This document shows positions 44,737-55,568 of a DNA stretch of 64,000 nucleotides, piece after piece. Source of the DNA: Thiogranum sp963752745 (GTDB lineage: Bacteria; Pseudomonadota; Gammaproteobacteria; DSM-19610); assembly GCA_963752745.1 (NCBI GenBank), contig CAVWAK010000029.1:92974-156973 (forward strand). Reading direction: 5' to 3'. The position numbers and the translations under genes are program-made. The first letter of the stretch is position 1, and every line of letters starts with the position of its first letter. The notes under the pieces are model-generated. The model searched no databases. It was not told the DNA's origin and worked only from the letters and a program-made list of their open reading frames with translations.

Positions 44737-46497
44737 ATGTCCAACAAAATCGTCGAAGACTGGCTCGAAGGGCTTGCAACTGATCTGGACGCTGGCTGCA
44801 TAGTCAGTGCTCTTGAGCGTTTCGACACCCGTTGCTTCTGGCGCGACTTGCTGGCCCTCACCTGGAACATCAAAACATTCGAAGGCCGCAAAGATATCGC
44901 ATCGATGCTGCGCGCAACACTGGCGCGCGCCAAGCCTCAAAACTGGCTTATCGATGGCAACGCCTGGCAGTCCGGAGACTACATCGAGGCTCTTATTTCC
45001 TTCAACACCTTACAGGGGTCAGGCGGGGGGCATGTGAGGTTAATCAACGGCAAATGCCGTTCCATCCTTACTACACTGGAATCGCTGCACGGACATGAAG
45101 AGAAAGCCGGAACATTGCGGATCAAAGGTACGCAACACCTTGCCCGCAAAAACCGTCCGAACTGGAAAGAGTTGAAAGAAGAATGCGAAGCCCGTATAGG
45201 CCGCAAGGACCAACCCTTCTGCCTGATCATTGGAGGGGGGCAGGGTGGCATCGCGCTAGCTGCGCGACTACGGCGTCTAGGTGTACCAAACCTTGTAATC
45301 GAGAAGAACGCGCGTGCGGGCAACTCCTGGCGCAACCGTTACCGCTCGCTCGTACTGCACGATCCCGTCTGGTACGACCATCTCCCCTATCTCCCTTTCC
45401 CTGATGATTGGCCGGTCTTTACTCCCAAAGACAAGATGGGCGATTGGCTTGAAGCCTATGTCTCCATCATGGAACTGAATTACTGGACAGACAGCACCTG
45501 CACCTCGGCACAATGGGACGAAAAAGCTCAACGTTGGCAAGTCGAAATCGGGCGAGATGGCGAGAATATCACCATGACGCCCCGGCATCTGGTATTGGCA
45601 ACCGGAGCATATGGTGCTCCAAAGATGGCTACAATTGACGAGATCGTGCCCTTCATCGGCGACGTCATCCACACCAGCCAATATGGTGACGGCAGCGAAT
45701 ACGCAGGCCGCAAGGTTGCTGTCATCGGATCTGCCAGCTCCGCCCACGATGTCTGTCTCGACCTGTGGGAAAATGACGTTGATGTAACAATGATCCAACG
45801 ATCATCATCAATCATCGTTAAATCAGAAACGCTTATGAAACTCGGTTTCGAAAGTCTCTATTCTGAAGCAGCTCTGGCAAACGGGATCACCACCGAAAAA
45901 GCTGACATGATAAATGCCGGTCTGCCTTACGCAATGTTAGTGGAAGCCCAAAGGCCGCTCTACGATGAAATCGCCCGCCTTGATGCGCCGTTTTATGAAG
46001 CGCTGAGTAAAACCGGATTCCTGTGGGATTTCGGTCTCGACAATTCCGGACTGATGGCCAAGGCGATGCGTACAGCCTCCGGATATTATATCGACGTCGG
46101 CGCGTCTCAATTGATCATCGATGGCGAGGTGGGTCTGAAAGCGGGCATCGATATCGAGGGCTATGTTGCTAACGGCTTGAAGATGGCTGATGGTGATGTG
46201 GTCGAAGCCGATCTCATTATCCACGCAACTGGCTATACTTCCCTTGATGATACAGTCGCGGAACTGATCTCACCTGACCTGGCAAAGCAAATCGGTCGAT
46301 TCTGGGGTTATGGTTCCGGTGTGCCTAGTGACCCCGGTCCTTGGGAGGGCGAGTTGCGAAATATGTGGAAACCGACTGCTCACAGGGCGCTCTGGTTTCA
46401 CGGAGGTAATCTTGCCCTGTCACGCCAGTTCTCCAAATATCTTGCTTTGCAGATCAAGGCACGGATGGAAGGTGTCGAAACTTTGGTTTATAGTTAG
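44737..46497 (+). CDS. Flavin-containing monooxygenase with an N-terminal SnoaL-like domain
   Basis: A 586-residue FAD- and NADPH-dependent oxygenase. Residues about 5-115 form a SnoaL/NTF2-like domain. The FAD motif is GGGQGG (166-171), the BVMO/FMO fingerprint FIGDVIHTSQY fits F-x-G-x3-H-x3-Y, and a second nucleotide motif (VIGSASSAHD) follows. FMOs oxygenate N, S or carbonyl groups. It is intact and comes after the second Gfo/Idh gene, so it may begin breakdown of an imported N- or S-containing compound. Substrate unknown. Confidence 0.9.
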   Translation: MSNKIVEDWLEGLATDLDAGCIVSALERFDTRCFWRDLLALTWNIKTFEGRKDIASMLRATLARAKPQNWLIDGNAWQSGDYIEALISFNTLQGSGGGHVRLINGKCRSILTTLESLHGHEEKAGTLRIKGTQHLARKNRPNWKELKEECEARIGRKDQPFCLIIGGGQGGIALAARLRRLGVPNLVIEKNARAGNSWRNRYRSLVLHDPVWYDHLPYLPFPDDWPVFTPKDKMGDWLEAYVSIMELNYWTDSTCTSAQWDEKAQRWQVEIGRDGENITMTPRHLVLATGAYGAPKMATIDEIVPFIGDVIHTSQYGDGSEYAGRKVAVIGSASSAHDVCLDLWENDVDVTMIQRSSSIIVKSETLMKLGFESLYSEAALANGITTEKADMINAGLPYAMLVEAQRPLYDEIARLDAPFYEALSKTGFLWDFGLDNSGLMAKAMRTASGYYIDVGASQLIIDGEVGLKAGIDIEGYVANGLKMADGDVVEADLIIHATGYTSLDDTVAELISPDLAKQIGRFWGYGSGVPSDPGPWEGELRNMWKPTAHRALWFHGGNLALSRQFSKYLALQIKARMEGVETLVYS

Positions 46498-47331
46498 GTG
46501 GAGTTCAGCAGCATTGTAAGATGTTCATGAACAAGGAGATTGCAGTCCGAAATTCCTGAACCGATTGTTGTTTGGTTTTATCAAGAGTTTGAAACACTTG
46601 TTGGTTGCCACTGATCGGTCCCATCTGATTGGTCCGATCATAGTCTTGTCCGCCTTTCACATTTTTGTCTGTGTTCACCTGAATATGCATGAGTAGAACC
46701 CCTTCGTCTCCCGCTCTGTCCGGTAACAATGCCGACACCAAGATAATCTCATATGATGGAGTTGTCCGCTTCAAACGGGATAGAAATTCTGGATTGGTCT
46801 TATAATGGGCGGGAAGCTGAAATTCAGATTTATCGCTTGGGAGACGACACGAATGTCAGCTATGGCTATTGGTGACAATGGATCTCAATTATGTCTGAAG
46901 TTCTGCTTGCCGCCCATTCAAGACCTCGAAGTGAAATTTGAATTCAGTCAGTCTGTCCGCCTGGTTAGAGTTGTGTTTTGCGATTAGTTGTCAGGGCAAA
47001 CTCTCGATAACTCCCTATTATCGCGACCCAAAAGATGCGAGCTTCGGCCCAAAGCCGACCGTTGACCATTTCGCAACGAAAGTCTGCTTGGAGACTTTCC
47101 TTGTTAATCGAAGCCTGGTCAAAGTTCACATTGCGAAATAGGAGTTGATCCATCACGCCCAGCGTAATTTGATCTGAAGATCATCGAGACCATTGTCACT
47201 TTGCTTGAGAGCAGCCATTGAAAGCTCTTGCTGTGGGTTGCTAAAGTTGTGCTAGTTCCTATTTCGATTGTTCAAAATATTCACCGTATGAAAATCATCG
47301 GTAAAGTCCCTGACCATGATTGTGATGTGTG
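46498..47331. other. Gene-poor stretch before the Crp/Fnr regulator
   Basis: I see no convincing gene in these 834 bases. Short open frames occur on both strands (for example 89 codons on the minus strand at 46505-46774) but show no recognisable motif. At 46519-46536 the sequence GATGTTCATGAACAAGGA repeats, in inverse orientation, the start region of the IS481 remnant near 32.06 kb. The segment is AT-richer than its neighbours. Confidence 0.4.
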
Positions 47332-48009
47332 ATGCCTGATTTTAAAATCAGTGACGGAATCGACTTAGAGCGCGACCTGAACGAGGTATATCTGCGCAAA
47401 CTTATCACATTGGGTAGGAGGCGGCATTTTGATAGTGGCGACCCCCTTTATTTTCAAGGTGATGAAGCAAATCACGTTTATGTATTGCAATCCGGAACCG
47501 TCAAATCAACCTGCACGGATGAAAATGGCCATGAAACACTTTTAAAGATTCATGGTCCCGGCAGTCTGCTGGGGCTTTCGGCGCTAAGACCCACAGCAAT
47601 TAGGGATGCTAATGGGATAGCTCTTGAGACCGTAGAAACAGCATGTTTCAGCCGCGACGAATTTTTCGACCAGATGCATTTGGATGGTGAACTTGGAGTC
47701 ATATTGGTTCGAGTTCTCTTAAAGCGTCAACAGCAACTGCATGCACGGGTTAGTGATATTTCAGGTCATAGTGTGGAACAGCGATTAGCGCGGATCTTGT
47801 TGCAACTACATGCTGAGGTCTCTACCCGTATTCCTACTGGGGCTGACCCAGTTTTACACATCACTCATGAAGAACTAGCCACACTGGTTCTTTCCAGGCG
47901 TCAATATGTGACTGCCATATTACGGAAATTTGTATCCGACGGCATCATATATAATAAGCGCCGCCAGATTGGCATCGTAAATCCTTCCAAACTTAGACAA
48001 ATTCTCTGA
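47332..48009 (+). CDS. Crp/Fnr-family transcriptional regulator
   Basis: A 225-residue regulator. Residues about 30-130 form a cyclic-nucleotide-binding-like jelly roll (GDPLYFQGDEANHVYVLQSGTV), and the C-terminal winged helix contains ITHEELATLVLSRRQYVTAILRKF. There is no Cys-rich FNR cluster motif at the N-terminus, so it is not an oxygen-sensing FNR; the effector is unknown. The ATG at 47332 is preferred over a GTG three bases earlier. It is followed by an SDR-TRAP catabolic cluster and probably controls it. Confidence 0.88.
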   Translation: MPDFKISDGIDLERDLNEVYLRKLITLGRRRHFDSGDPLYFQGDEANHVYVLQSGTVKSTCTDENGHETLLKIHGPGSLLGLSALRPTAIRDANGIALETVETACFSRDEFFDQMHLDGELGVILVRVLLKRQQQLHARVSDISGHSVEQRLARILLQLHAEVSTRIPTGADPVLHITHEELATLVLSRRQYVTAILRKFVSDGIIYNKRRQIGIVNPSKLRQIL

Positions 48010-48194
48010 ATGTCAAAAAACTGACATTCAACACGTTGCGCCTGATCTACCGTCGTGCGTGGAGGGGCCGCAATTGGCGGTCACATGTTTGAAAAAACAC
48101 CTTCTTCGAGAAGGTACAGATATTTGCAAGCAAGAAACATAGAAGCGTACAGAACAGAGATTTCCACTGTGATGATGGAGGCGGCGAGTAGCCA

Positions 48195-48972
48195 ATGAAG
48201 CTTCGAGATAAAGTAGTGATCGTGACCGGTGGCGGGCGCGGTATTGGAGCGGCGATTTGCAAAGCGTTTGCAGCAGAAGGCGCGAATGTAGTTGTCGCAG
48301 ACATAAATGAAGAAAACGCGAAAGAAGTTGCCCAAAAACTTGGTGGCAAGTCGATAGCGGTGGCGCTGGATGTGCGCAGTCAGAACGCCGCGGTTGCAAT
48401 GGCCGATGGCGTTGTCGAAAAACTTGGTCGCATCGATGTGTTGATGAACAATGCAGGCGCGCGAGTCATCAAGGGCTTGATGCAACACACTCAGGACGAC
48501 TGGCACCAGATGATCGACATCAATCTGGGTGGGCCGTTCTATCTGCTCGTCAGGCGGTTCTGCCGCAGATGCTGACGCAGAAAGCCGGAAACATCATCAA
48601 TGTTGCCTCGATCGCAAGCTTCATGGGGCGGCCAAACCGGGTTGCCTATGTGGCAGCAAAATCTGGCGTTTTGGGCCTGACGCGCGCTATGGCGGCTGAC
48701 CTGTCGGGCAAGAATATCCGCGTGAATGCAATTGCGCCGGGAATGATTGCGTCACCTTTCAATCAGAGCTTCGCCGAAGCGGATGATACTGGGACCTGCC
48801 TGGGCGTCTGAAAACTTGATCGGCCGGTGGGGTCAGCCAGAGGACATCGCCGGGTGCCGCGATCTTCCTCGCCAGTGACGATTCCAGCTTCATCAACGGA
48901 TCCGAAATCAAGGTTGAAGGCGGTTGGTTGGCAGCGCGGTCACGGTCGGGCGAGGTAGCCAATCTGGGATGA
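48195..48972 (+). CDS. Short-chain dehydrogenase/reductase (frameshifted)
   Basis: Reconstructed 257-residue NAD(P)-dependent SDR. TGGGRGIGAAI is the cofactor motif, NNAGARV, then VASIASF and YVAAKSG (Y-x3-K) make the active site, and NAIAPGMIASP and EDIAGAAIFLASDDSSFINGSEIKVEGGW complete the C-terminus. Shifts near 48,548 (two extra bases), 48,790 and 48,855 are all insertions. It starts the TRAP-ALDH cluster. Likely role: oxidation of a hydroxyl group of the imported compound. Confidence 0.85.
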
Positions 48973-49047
48973 ATGACCGGGTTCGATGACACCCCAAAAC
49001 AAAGTCCGAATAACGGCCATACTAAAACAGGACTAGGGAGGAAAACT

Positions 49048-50282
49048 ATGTACATCGAAATTTGTAAGTGAACGGATATCCAGACGAAATCTGTTACGTG
49101 TGGCTGGCACGTATGGTCTGTCGTCGACACTGTTTGGGCGCGGCTACCCTGGTGGGGCGTTGACTCTGCCACAACTGGCGAAGGCCGCAATTCCAGCTAT
49201 GAAAAACGGTTCTCGCAAGCCCGCCAAGCACACGCTGAAGTTCGGTGCCTCAGGATTCAACGAGCGCAACCTGCTGATTGAACGTGCCGGGTGTCTTGAA
49301 TTTGCCCGTGATCTTGAAGAGCGCACGGACGGCGAAATTCGCGTTGAATTTATCGGGGACAACCAGATTTGTGGCCAGCTGTCTTGCGTCGAGAAGACCC
49401 AGCAGGGCATCGTCGACATCTATGCCGCTTCGACCCAGAACTCGGCAGGTGGTGCACCGTACTACAACGTGCTGGACTATGCCTATCAGTTCCCGACGCG
49501 GGCTTCGCTGTACCACTTCCTCTATCACCCAGCGAGCGAACAAATTCTACGCGAGCCGCTGCGCAAACGGCACAACTTGCAGTTCCTGTTCTCGGTTGCC
49601 AGCTGCGTGGGCTTGCAGATGGGTCTGAAATGGACAGACGCCCGGATGTCACCAAGATCGAAGAGTTGTTCGGCACCAAGAACCGCGTGACCGGCACACA
49701 ACTGGGACGGATTGCGATGGAGCTGCTCAATCTCAACCCGACGCCGATTGCCTGGGAAGAAACGCTGGACGGCCTCAAGCAGGGCTTGATCGACGGTGCT
49801 GAGACGTGGTCTTCGGCGGTGGCTTATGCCAACATGTCGCCGGTCGTCAGCCAGGTCATCGATCTGCGCTTCTTTTCGGGTTTTGAACATACGGCCATGA
49901 ACTTGGAAGTATTCGAGGGTCTGGAGCCGCATCTGCAGGATGCGGTCATGGAATCGGCCTACTTCACGCAGGCATTGATCCAGGGTGCGCACGAAGCCGC
50001 CCTTGGTGAATACGGTCGGCCATTCGGTGCCGCAGCTTCCCGGAACGATCTTCGCCCAGAACAACACGCGATTTGTTCCGCTGTCGGATGAAGAACGCCA
50101 AAAGGCGGCGCAAGATGTGTGCACCCGAGCATGTGCCGGAGCCATGGGAGCAATGGCGTGAGCGTATCAACGGCTGGGCCGGCGGTATCGACACCTATAC
50201 CGAGGTTCACCGGATCGCGCGGGAAATCCCGGCTGACATGCTGGTCGAGAACGTCGAGCCCCGCCGTTGGTGGCGAGCCTGA
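49048..50282 (+). CDS. TRAP transporter substrate-binding protein DctP-type (frameshifted)
   Basis: Periplasmic binding protein of a TRAP transporter. An RR-type (Tat-like) signal SERISRRNLLRVAG begins 2 codons after the ATG once one extra base is removed; FAQNNTRFVPLSD, GNQLGRIAMELL-like and QALIQGAHEAAL segments match DctP proteins, as does GFEHTAMNLEVFEG. Shifts near 49,051, 49,640, 50,030 and 50,118 break the frame. An AGGGAGG ribosome-binding site precedes the ATG. TRAP ligands are usually organic acids. The permeases dctQ and dctM lie further downstream in the same operon. Confidence 0.82.
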
Positions 50283-50408
50283 TTTGCAGGCTAACCTTTA
50301 CAGATCGAGGCCTGGCTGCATGTTCGCAGCCCGGCTTCCCGCACCATTTGATCGACGAGACTTCATGTTTTGCGCACCGATTGGTCGCGCAAGGCGGGCC
50401 GGGAGAGC

Positions 50409-51992
50409 ATGACGATGACCACAACCTCCGCCTCCAAAATTGATGATAGCCCAGGTGCGGCGTCGCGCGATGCGCGGGCTGAGACGCCAGCGGCTGTCGG
50501 GCAAAATTCTGGTCGACGGCACACTGCGCGCGGCCGAGGCGACGGCGCATGATCGAAGTGATTCATCCCGGCAACCTGAGCGTCATCGGGACAGGTGCCG
50601 CAATGCGGCGCGGCAGATGTGAACGCTGCGGTGCGAGGCGGCAGATAAGGCGCTGAAGTCCTGGCGCCGCGTTCCAGCGCGCGACCGTGGCCGGATGCTT
50701 GCAAAAAGCCGCTGACGCCATCGAAGCAGAAGCCGAATTGGTCGCTCAGGTTCTGGCACTTGACACCGGCAATGCGCTGCGCACCCAGGCACGGCCCGAA
50801 ACCGCGTCCAGCTATGATCTGCTGCGGATGTTTGGCGGTCTGGCCGGTGAGTTGAAAGGCGAAACCGTGCCGAACATGTCGCCCGATGTGCTGCACTATT
50901 CCACGCGCGATCCGATCGGCGTCATTGCCGGAATCATTCCATGGAATGCGCCACTGTTTCTGTTTATGGCTAAAATTGCGCCTGCGATTGACGGCGGGCA
51001 ACACCATCGTCATCAAATCCGCCGAACAGGCCCCGATTTGCGTGCTGTTTCTGGCCGAGATCATCAACAGGTTTCTGCCCGCTGGCGTGCTGAACGTGAT
51101 TTCCGGCTATGGCGAGGAATGCGGTAAGCCGCTGTGCGAACACCCGATCGTGCGCAAGGTGACGTTTACCGGCTCGCTGCCCGTCGGGCAGGCCATTGCC
51201 AGCTATGCCGCGCCCAAACTGGCCACGGTGACGCTGGAACTTGGGGGCAAGAACCCCGAGCATCGTTCTGCCGGATGCGGATCTGGATCTGGCTATTCCC
51301 GGAATTATCGACGGCATGCGCTATACGCGACAGGGGCAGGCCTGCACGGCCGGGTCACGCGTCTTTGTGCATAAAGACATCTATGATCAGGTGGTCGAAG
51401 GTGTCGTAGCCCGGCTTGGTGATATCAAACTGGGGAATCCGCTGGATGAGGCAACCGATATGGGCGCGATCATTTCAGCCGAGCAGTTTGATCGCACCAA
51501 AAAATATATGGATATCGCAAAGAGCATCTCCCGGGATGAGGGTTCTGTTTGGCGGTGAAGAGCCGACCGACCCTTATCTTCAGGGGGGATATTTCTATCC
51601 GCCTACGCTGCTGGATGGTCTCGGGCTCTGGACTAGAAGGTCTGTCAGGACGAAATTTTCGGGCCCGATCGCGACGGTTCTGCCCTTCAGCGTCTTTCGA
51701 TCGAGATGATCGAGCAGGCCAACGACACGCCTTTTGGGTTGTCGGCAAATCTGTGGACCCGCGATTTGAGCCGGGCGCTGGAATATGTCGACACGCATCG
51801 AAGCCGGTTTCGTGCAGGTCAATCAATGCGCGGCACCGCGATCCAATGTCTCCTATGGGGGCATGAAGATGAGCGGCCTGGGCAAAGAATATGCGCTCGA
51901 CAGTATGCTGAATCACTTCTACCAGTTCAAAAACGGTGCTGATCAATCGAGGCACGCCGGCCTCCGACGGTCTGATACAATGCAAAATTTAG
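50409..51992 (+). CDS. Aldehyde dehydrogenase family protein (frameshifted)
   Basis: NAD(P)-dependent aldehyde dehydrogenase in several frames. Recognised pieces: GVIAGIIPWNAPLFLFMAKIAPAI, VIKSAEQAP, VTFTGSLPVGQ, the catalytic-Glu segment LELGGKNP, and GQACTAGSRVFV with the catalytic Cys. The C-terminus NQCAAPRSNVSYGGMKMSGLGKEY is complete, and the true end after another shift is KTVLINRGTPASDGLIQCKI. I placed the start at the ATG at 50409. It would oxidise an aldehyde made by the SDR or by the beta-hydroxyacid dehydrogenase pathway. Confidence 0.8.
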
Positions 51993-52002
51993 AGAATAAG
52001 GC

Positions 52003-52931
52003 ATGAGTATGATTGTAGGGTTTATCGGGCTTGGGAATATGGGCATGCCCATGGCCGAGCAATTGATGAAGGCCGGGCACACGGTGCAAGCGCTGGATCT
52101 TGTCCGAGGCGCTGCAGGCCAAGGCCGCCGAATTAGGGTGCCTACGGTTCGCATACATCGCGGCGAGCGGCCGAAGGGGCCGATATGGTCATTACCATGC
52201 TGCCCGCAGGGCCAGCATGTGCGCAAGGTTTATCTGGGCGATGGCGGTCTGGTGGAAACGGCAGCACCCGGCACGCTGCTGATTGACAGCTCGACCATCG
52301 ACGTTGACACGTCGCGCGAGGTCGGGACGGCGGCTGTCGCAAAGGGTCTTGAGATGATCGACGCGCCGGTCACTGGCGGTGTGATGGCGGCGCGCATCGG
52401 CAAGCTGAACTTCATTGTCGGCGGGACTGAGGCATCCTTTGCGCGCGCCAAGCCCTATCTGGAGATCATGGGCGGCAACCTGCTTTATGCTGGAGAACAG
52501 GGCAGCGGTATCGGGGTGAAAATCTGCAACAACATGTCGCTTGGGCATTTCGATGATCGCTGCGGCGGAAACGCTGATGCTGGCCAAACGGCTTGGGGCT
52601 GGACCTTGAGCGGACATATGAGATCATCACCAATGCATCCGGGCAGAACTGGGCACTGAGCAACTACTGCCCGCTGCCGGGCTTTGCTGATGGGGTTCCA
52701 TCGACCAACGGCTACAAGCCGGGTTTTTCGGGCGCGATGATGCGCAAGGACCTGCGCTTGTCGCAGGAGGCGTCTTGCGCTGTCAGGGCAATGCACCACG
52801 CCGCTGGCCGCGCATGCTTTGGCGATTTTTCGCATTTCTGCGACAGCGGGCATGCAGAAATGGATTATTCCGGCATATCGAAACTGATCGGCGGTGACGC
52901 GTGGGATTACGATCCCTTCAGTCCGAAATGA
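52003..52931 (+). CDS. Beta-hydroxyacid dehydrogenase (3-hydroxyisobutyrate dehydrogenase-like, frameshifted)
   Basis: NAD(P)-dependent dehydrogenase of the 3-hydroxyisobutyrate/6-phosphogluconate group. GFIGLGNMGMPMA is the cofactor motif, DAPVTGGVMAARIGKL is the substrate-site block, GVKICNNM carries the catalytic Lys region, and CDSGHAEMDYSG ends the protein. At least four shifts occur (near 52,110, 52,160, 52,545 and between 52,775 and 52,850). It lies 10 bases after the aldehyde dehydrogenase gene and precedes the TRAP permeases. Confidence 0.82.
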
Positions 52932-53131
52932 GTAGCTAAAACGAATGGGACCTTTATGTAGGCGCAAAAATTGAATTCACCTAAGTTCTATCGGTATTCA
53001 TTTTGTAGGAAAACGACACAGCCGCGTTTGGCGATAAAGCTCAGGCGTTTGTTCTGCGGACTTAAGCGAGGCGACAATGTGATATCGTCTGAGATAGCGG
53101 AACTTTCGCGGCCCTGGCGAGCAGGGATTCT

Positions 53132-53741
53132 TTGAAATCAGTAGTGCGCTCGACGGATTCAACCTGGATTGTGGGGGCGGTTTTCCTGTTGGCAGCAGGT
53201 TTGTTGCTGGCATGGATCTACCACCGCGTCCCGCTCCTGGAACGATACTTTGAGAAGACCATCATGGTGATCAGCTATCTGGGGATTGCCGTGATCATAT
53301 TCTGGGGTGTGATCGATCGGTTCGTGTTTTCCAACCAACAACCCTGGTCGACCACGATCCCACCGCTTTTGTTCATGATCATGGCGTGGTTCGGTGCTGC
53401 CTATTGCATTCGGCCCGAACGCATCTGAGCTTTTCCGAGTTTCGCACGGCCATGCCGCGCCCGGTCCAGTTTCTGTGTTTGTGTCTGGATTTCGTCCTTT
53501 GGTTTGGCTTTGCCCTGATCATGATGGTCACCACATCACGGCTGGTGGCGCTGTCTGCGTCGAATTTCCAGATCGTCCTGGGTACAGACAACACGATGCA
53601 ATGGTGGTTTCTGCTCGCGGCTCCGCTTGCGCCGTCATGATGGCTGGCCGGGCAATCGAGAATATGCAGGACGACTTTAAGAAACTCCGCACTGATCAAC
53701 CCTTGATCGAGCAGGCTGTAATCGGGAAAAGCACAGGATGA
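53132..53741 (+). CDS. dctQ: TRAP transporter small permease DctQ-type (frameshifted)
   Basis: A reconstructed membrane protein of about 200 residues with four helices (for example VGAVFLLAAGLLLAWIYH, MVISYLGIAVIIFWGVI, FLCLCLDFVLWFGFALIMM). The C-terminus is AGRAIENMQDDFKKLR. Shifts near 53,424 and 53,630 break the frame and are each two extra bases or one missing. Its last four bases overlap the dctM start (ATGA), typical of TRAP operons. Confidence 0.75.
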
Positions 53742-55096
53742 CCGATGGTACTTTAATCACGCTCGTTTCTATTGCTGTCACTCTTCTATTTATGCTGGGT
53801 GTCCCGGTCTTTCTGGTTATCGCCTACTGGGTCATCGGCTGTTCATTCATTTTGAGCCTGACGCTGGACAATATGGGCGCCGAGCTTCTGAATGTGTTCA
53901 ACAAAGGCTTCGCCCTTCTTGCGATGCCTTTGTTTATCTTGACCGGCGACCTGATCAACAAATCTGGCATTGCGCGGCGGTTGTCGGATTTCGCCTATGC
54001 GTGTCTGGGCTGGCTCAGAGGCGGGTTGGCGATGGCTGCGCTTGGGGCGTGCGGGTTGTTCGCGGCCATTTCGGGGTCGAACTCGGCAACGACAGCGACG
54101 ATTGGGTCGATGCTGCATCCCGAAATGGTAAAGGGTGGTTATGACGAACGCTTTTCGGCGGCCACGGCGGCGGCGGGCGGCACGGTCGGGATTATCATCC
54201 CGCCCTCGATCATCTTCATCGTCTACGGCTTCTTGATGAATTTGCCGATTTCGGATCTCTTTGTTGCGGGGATCATACCCGGCGCCCTGATGGTTGTTGG
54301 CATGCAGTTGGCCTGCTGGATCATTTGCCGTATCAACGGGTGGGGACACCTGATCCCTCTGCAATTAAACCGCATTCTGAAAACCGCATTCGGTGCTTGG
54401 CTTGGGTTCTTTGCGATCGGGTTGGTCTTGTGGGGCATATACACCGGCAAATTCTCACCCACAGAGGCCGCTGGCGTTACAGTTGCCTTCTGTCTAATGG
54501 CGGGCCTTGTGAGCTATCCGCTGAACAAGATTATGGGCTCGAACAAAGACAAACCCATTGCGGAGAAATCTTATCTGGAGATGCTTGTCGTCGAAGGCTT
54601 TACCATCCCACAGGTCCCTTCGATCATTGTCCGTTCTGCGCAGATCACTGGTATACTTGCGCCCCTCATTGCGGTTTCGGTCGTGATGCAGCAGATCATG
54701 TCGTTGCTGGGTGCACAGCAGACAATCGGCGACTTTGTGACCGGCATGGGCGGCTACTATGCTGTCTTGTTCACGTCGATGGTCATCGTGTTCTTTTCCG
54801 GCATGGTGCTTGAGAGCCTGCCTGTCACTATCATCCTTGCACCGATCCTTGCGCCGATCGCGGCTTCTGTCGGCATTGATCCGATCCACTTCTCGGTCAT
54901 CTTCCTTGTCGGTGCGTCAATTGGCTTTATCACCCCGCCTTATGGATTCAACTTATATGTTGCGTCGGGCGTGACGGGTGTTCCGTATTTCCGGCTGCTC
55001 CGCTACACGGTTCCTTATCTTGTTGCGCTCATTAGCGTGTGGTTTTTGGTAGCTCTTGTACCTGATCTAGCCTTGATGTTACTGCCCACCAGATAA
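53738..55096 (+). CDS. dctM: TRAP transporter large permease DctM-type
   Basis: A 452-residue inner-membrane protein with about 12 helices. GCSFILSLTLDNMG, GLFAAISGSNSATTATIGSM, GTVGIIIPPSIIFIVYG and GFITPPYGFNLYV are the characteristic DctM motifs. It forms the Na+-driven import channel with DctQ and the DctP binding protein. It is intact, in contrast to the preceding five genes. No gene of the same operon is seen after it. Confidence 0.94.
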   Translation: MTDGTLITLVSIAVTLLFMLGVPVFLVIAYWVIGCSFILSLTLDNMGAELLNVFNKGFALLAMPLFILTGDLINKSGIARRLSDFAYACLGWLRGGLAMAALGACGLFAAISGSNSATTATIGSMLHPEMVKGGYDERFSAATAAAGGTVGIIIPPSIIFIVYGFLMNLPISDLFVAGIIPGALMVVGMQLACWIICRINGWGHLIPLQLNRILKTAFGAWLGFFAIGLVLWGIYTGKFSPTEAAGVTVAFCLMAGLVSYPLNKIMGSNKDKPIAEKSYLEMLVVEGFTIPQVPSIIVRSAQITGILAPLIAVSVVMQQIMSLLGAQQTIGDFVTGMGGYYAVLFTSMVIVFFSGMVLESLPVTIILAPILAPIAASVGIDPIHFSVIFLVGASIGFITPPYGFNLYVASGVTGVPYFRLLRYTVPYLVALISVWFLVALVPDLALMLLPTR

Positions 55097-55430
55097 ATGA
55101 AGCGCAAAGTTTTCTGTATCGCAGCAAGCAAGTAGGAGGGGGCAACACATAAGGAATTCGGAGGCGCTGGCTGAGTCGGCTGCGCACTTCCCAATTGTTC
55201 TTGAACCTTGAAACCGTTCCAACTTGTCCGAACGGCACTTTCATTCGTGAAGCGAGCTCTCAACTATCAATGTCAGCCTAGCGAGCAAAGTGAACATCTG
55301 CGCAATTCGTAGACCTCAAACTGTGGGCTAAGTTCCGTCATCGGCTGGGTCTCGCCCAACGACTGGTTTTGGAGAGCAAACAGCTAGCACTGTTGGCCTG
55401 GTGATCAGATGTCGATCTTCTCTACGATGC

Positions 55431-55568
55431 TCAGTGCATCTTCGAATTTGAGCTCAGGTATCGTTGTGCGCTATCAACTTTCGCATGGCCGTGTAAAAGC
55501 TTAACATTACGGGCGTTCTTTGTTTTTTGGTATATTACAGAAGCTTTTGTTTGGCGAAGCGAGTGAGT
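55431..55568 (-). pseudogene. C-terminal remnant of a tyrosine integrase
   Basis: The minus-strand frame reads THSLRQTKASVIYQKTKNARNVKLLHGHAKVDSAQRYL. This matches the C-terminal catalytic part of a phage-type integrase (HxLRRTKA, LLxGHxKxxSTxRYL), with the nucleophile Tyr in QRYL. The N-terminal part is missing and the frame begins abruptly at about 55,568, so it is a fragment. Confidence 0.65.

Noticed and set aside
46519..46536. Second IS481-like fragment
   Set aside because: Only 18 bases match the 32.06-kb remnant, and they contain the palindrome TGTTCATGAACA; no transposase residues follow.
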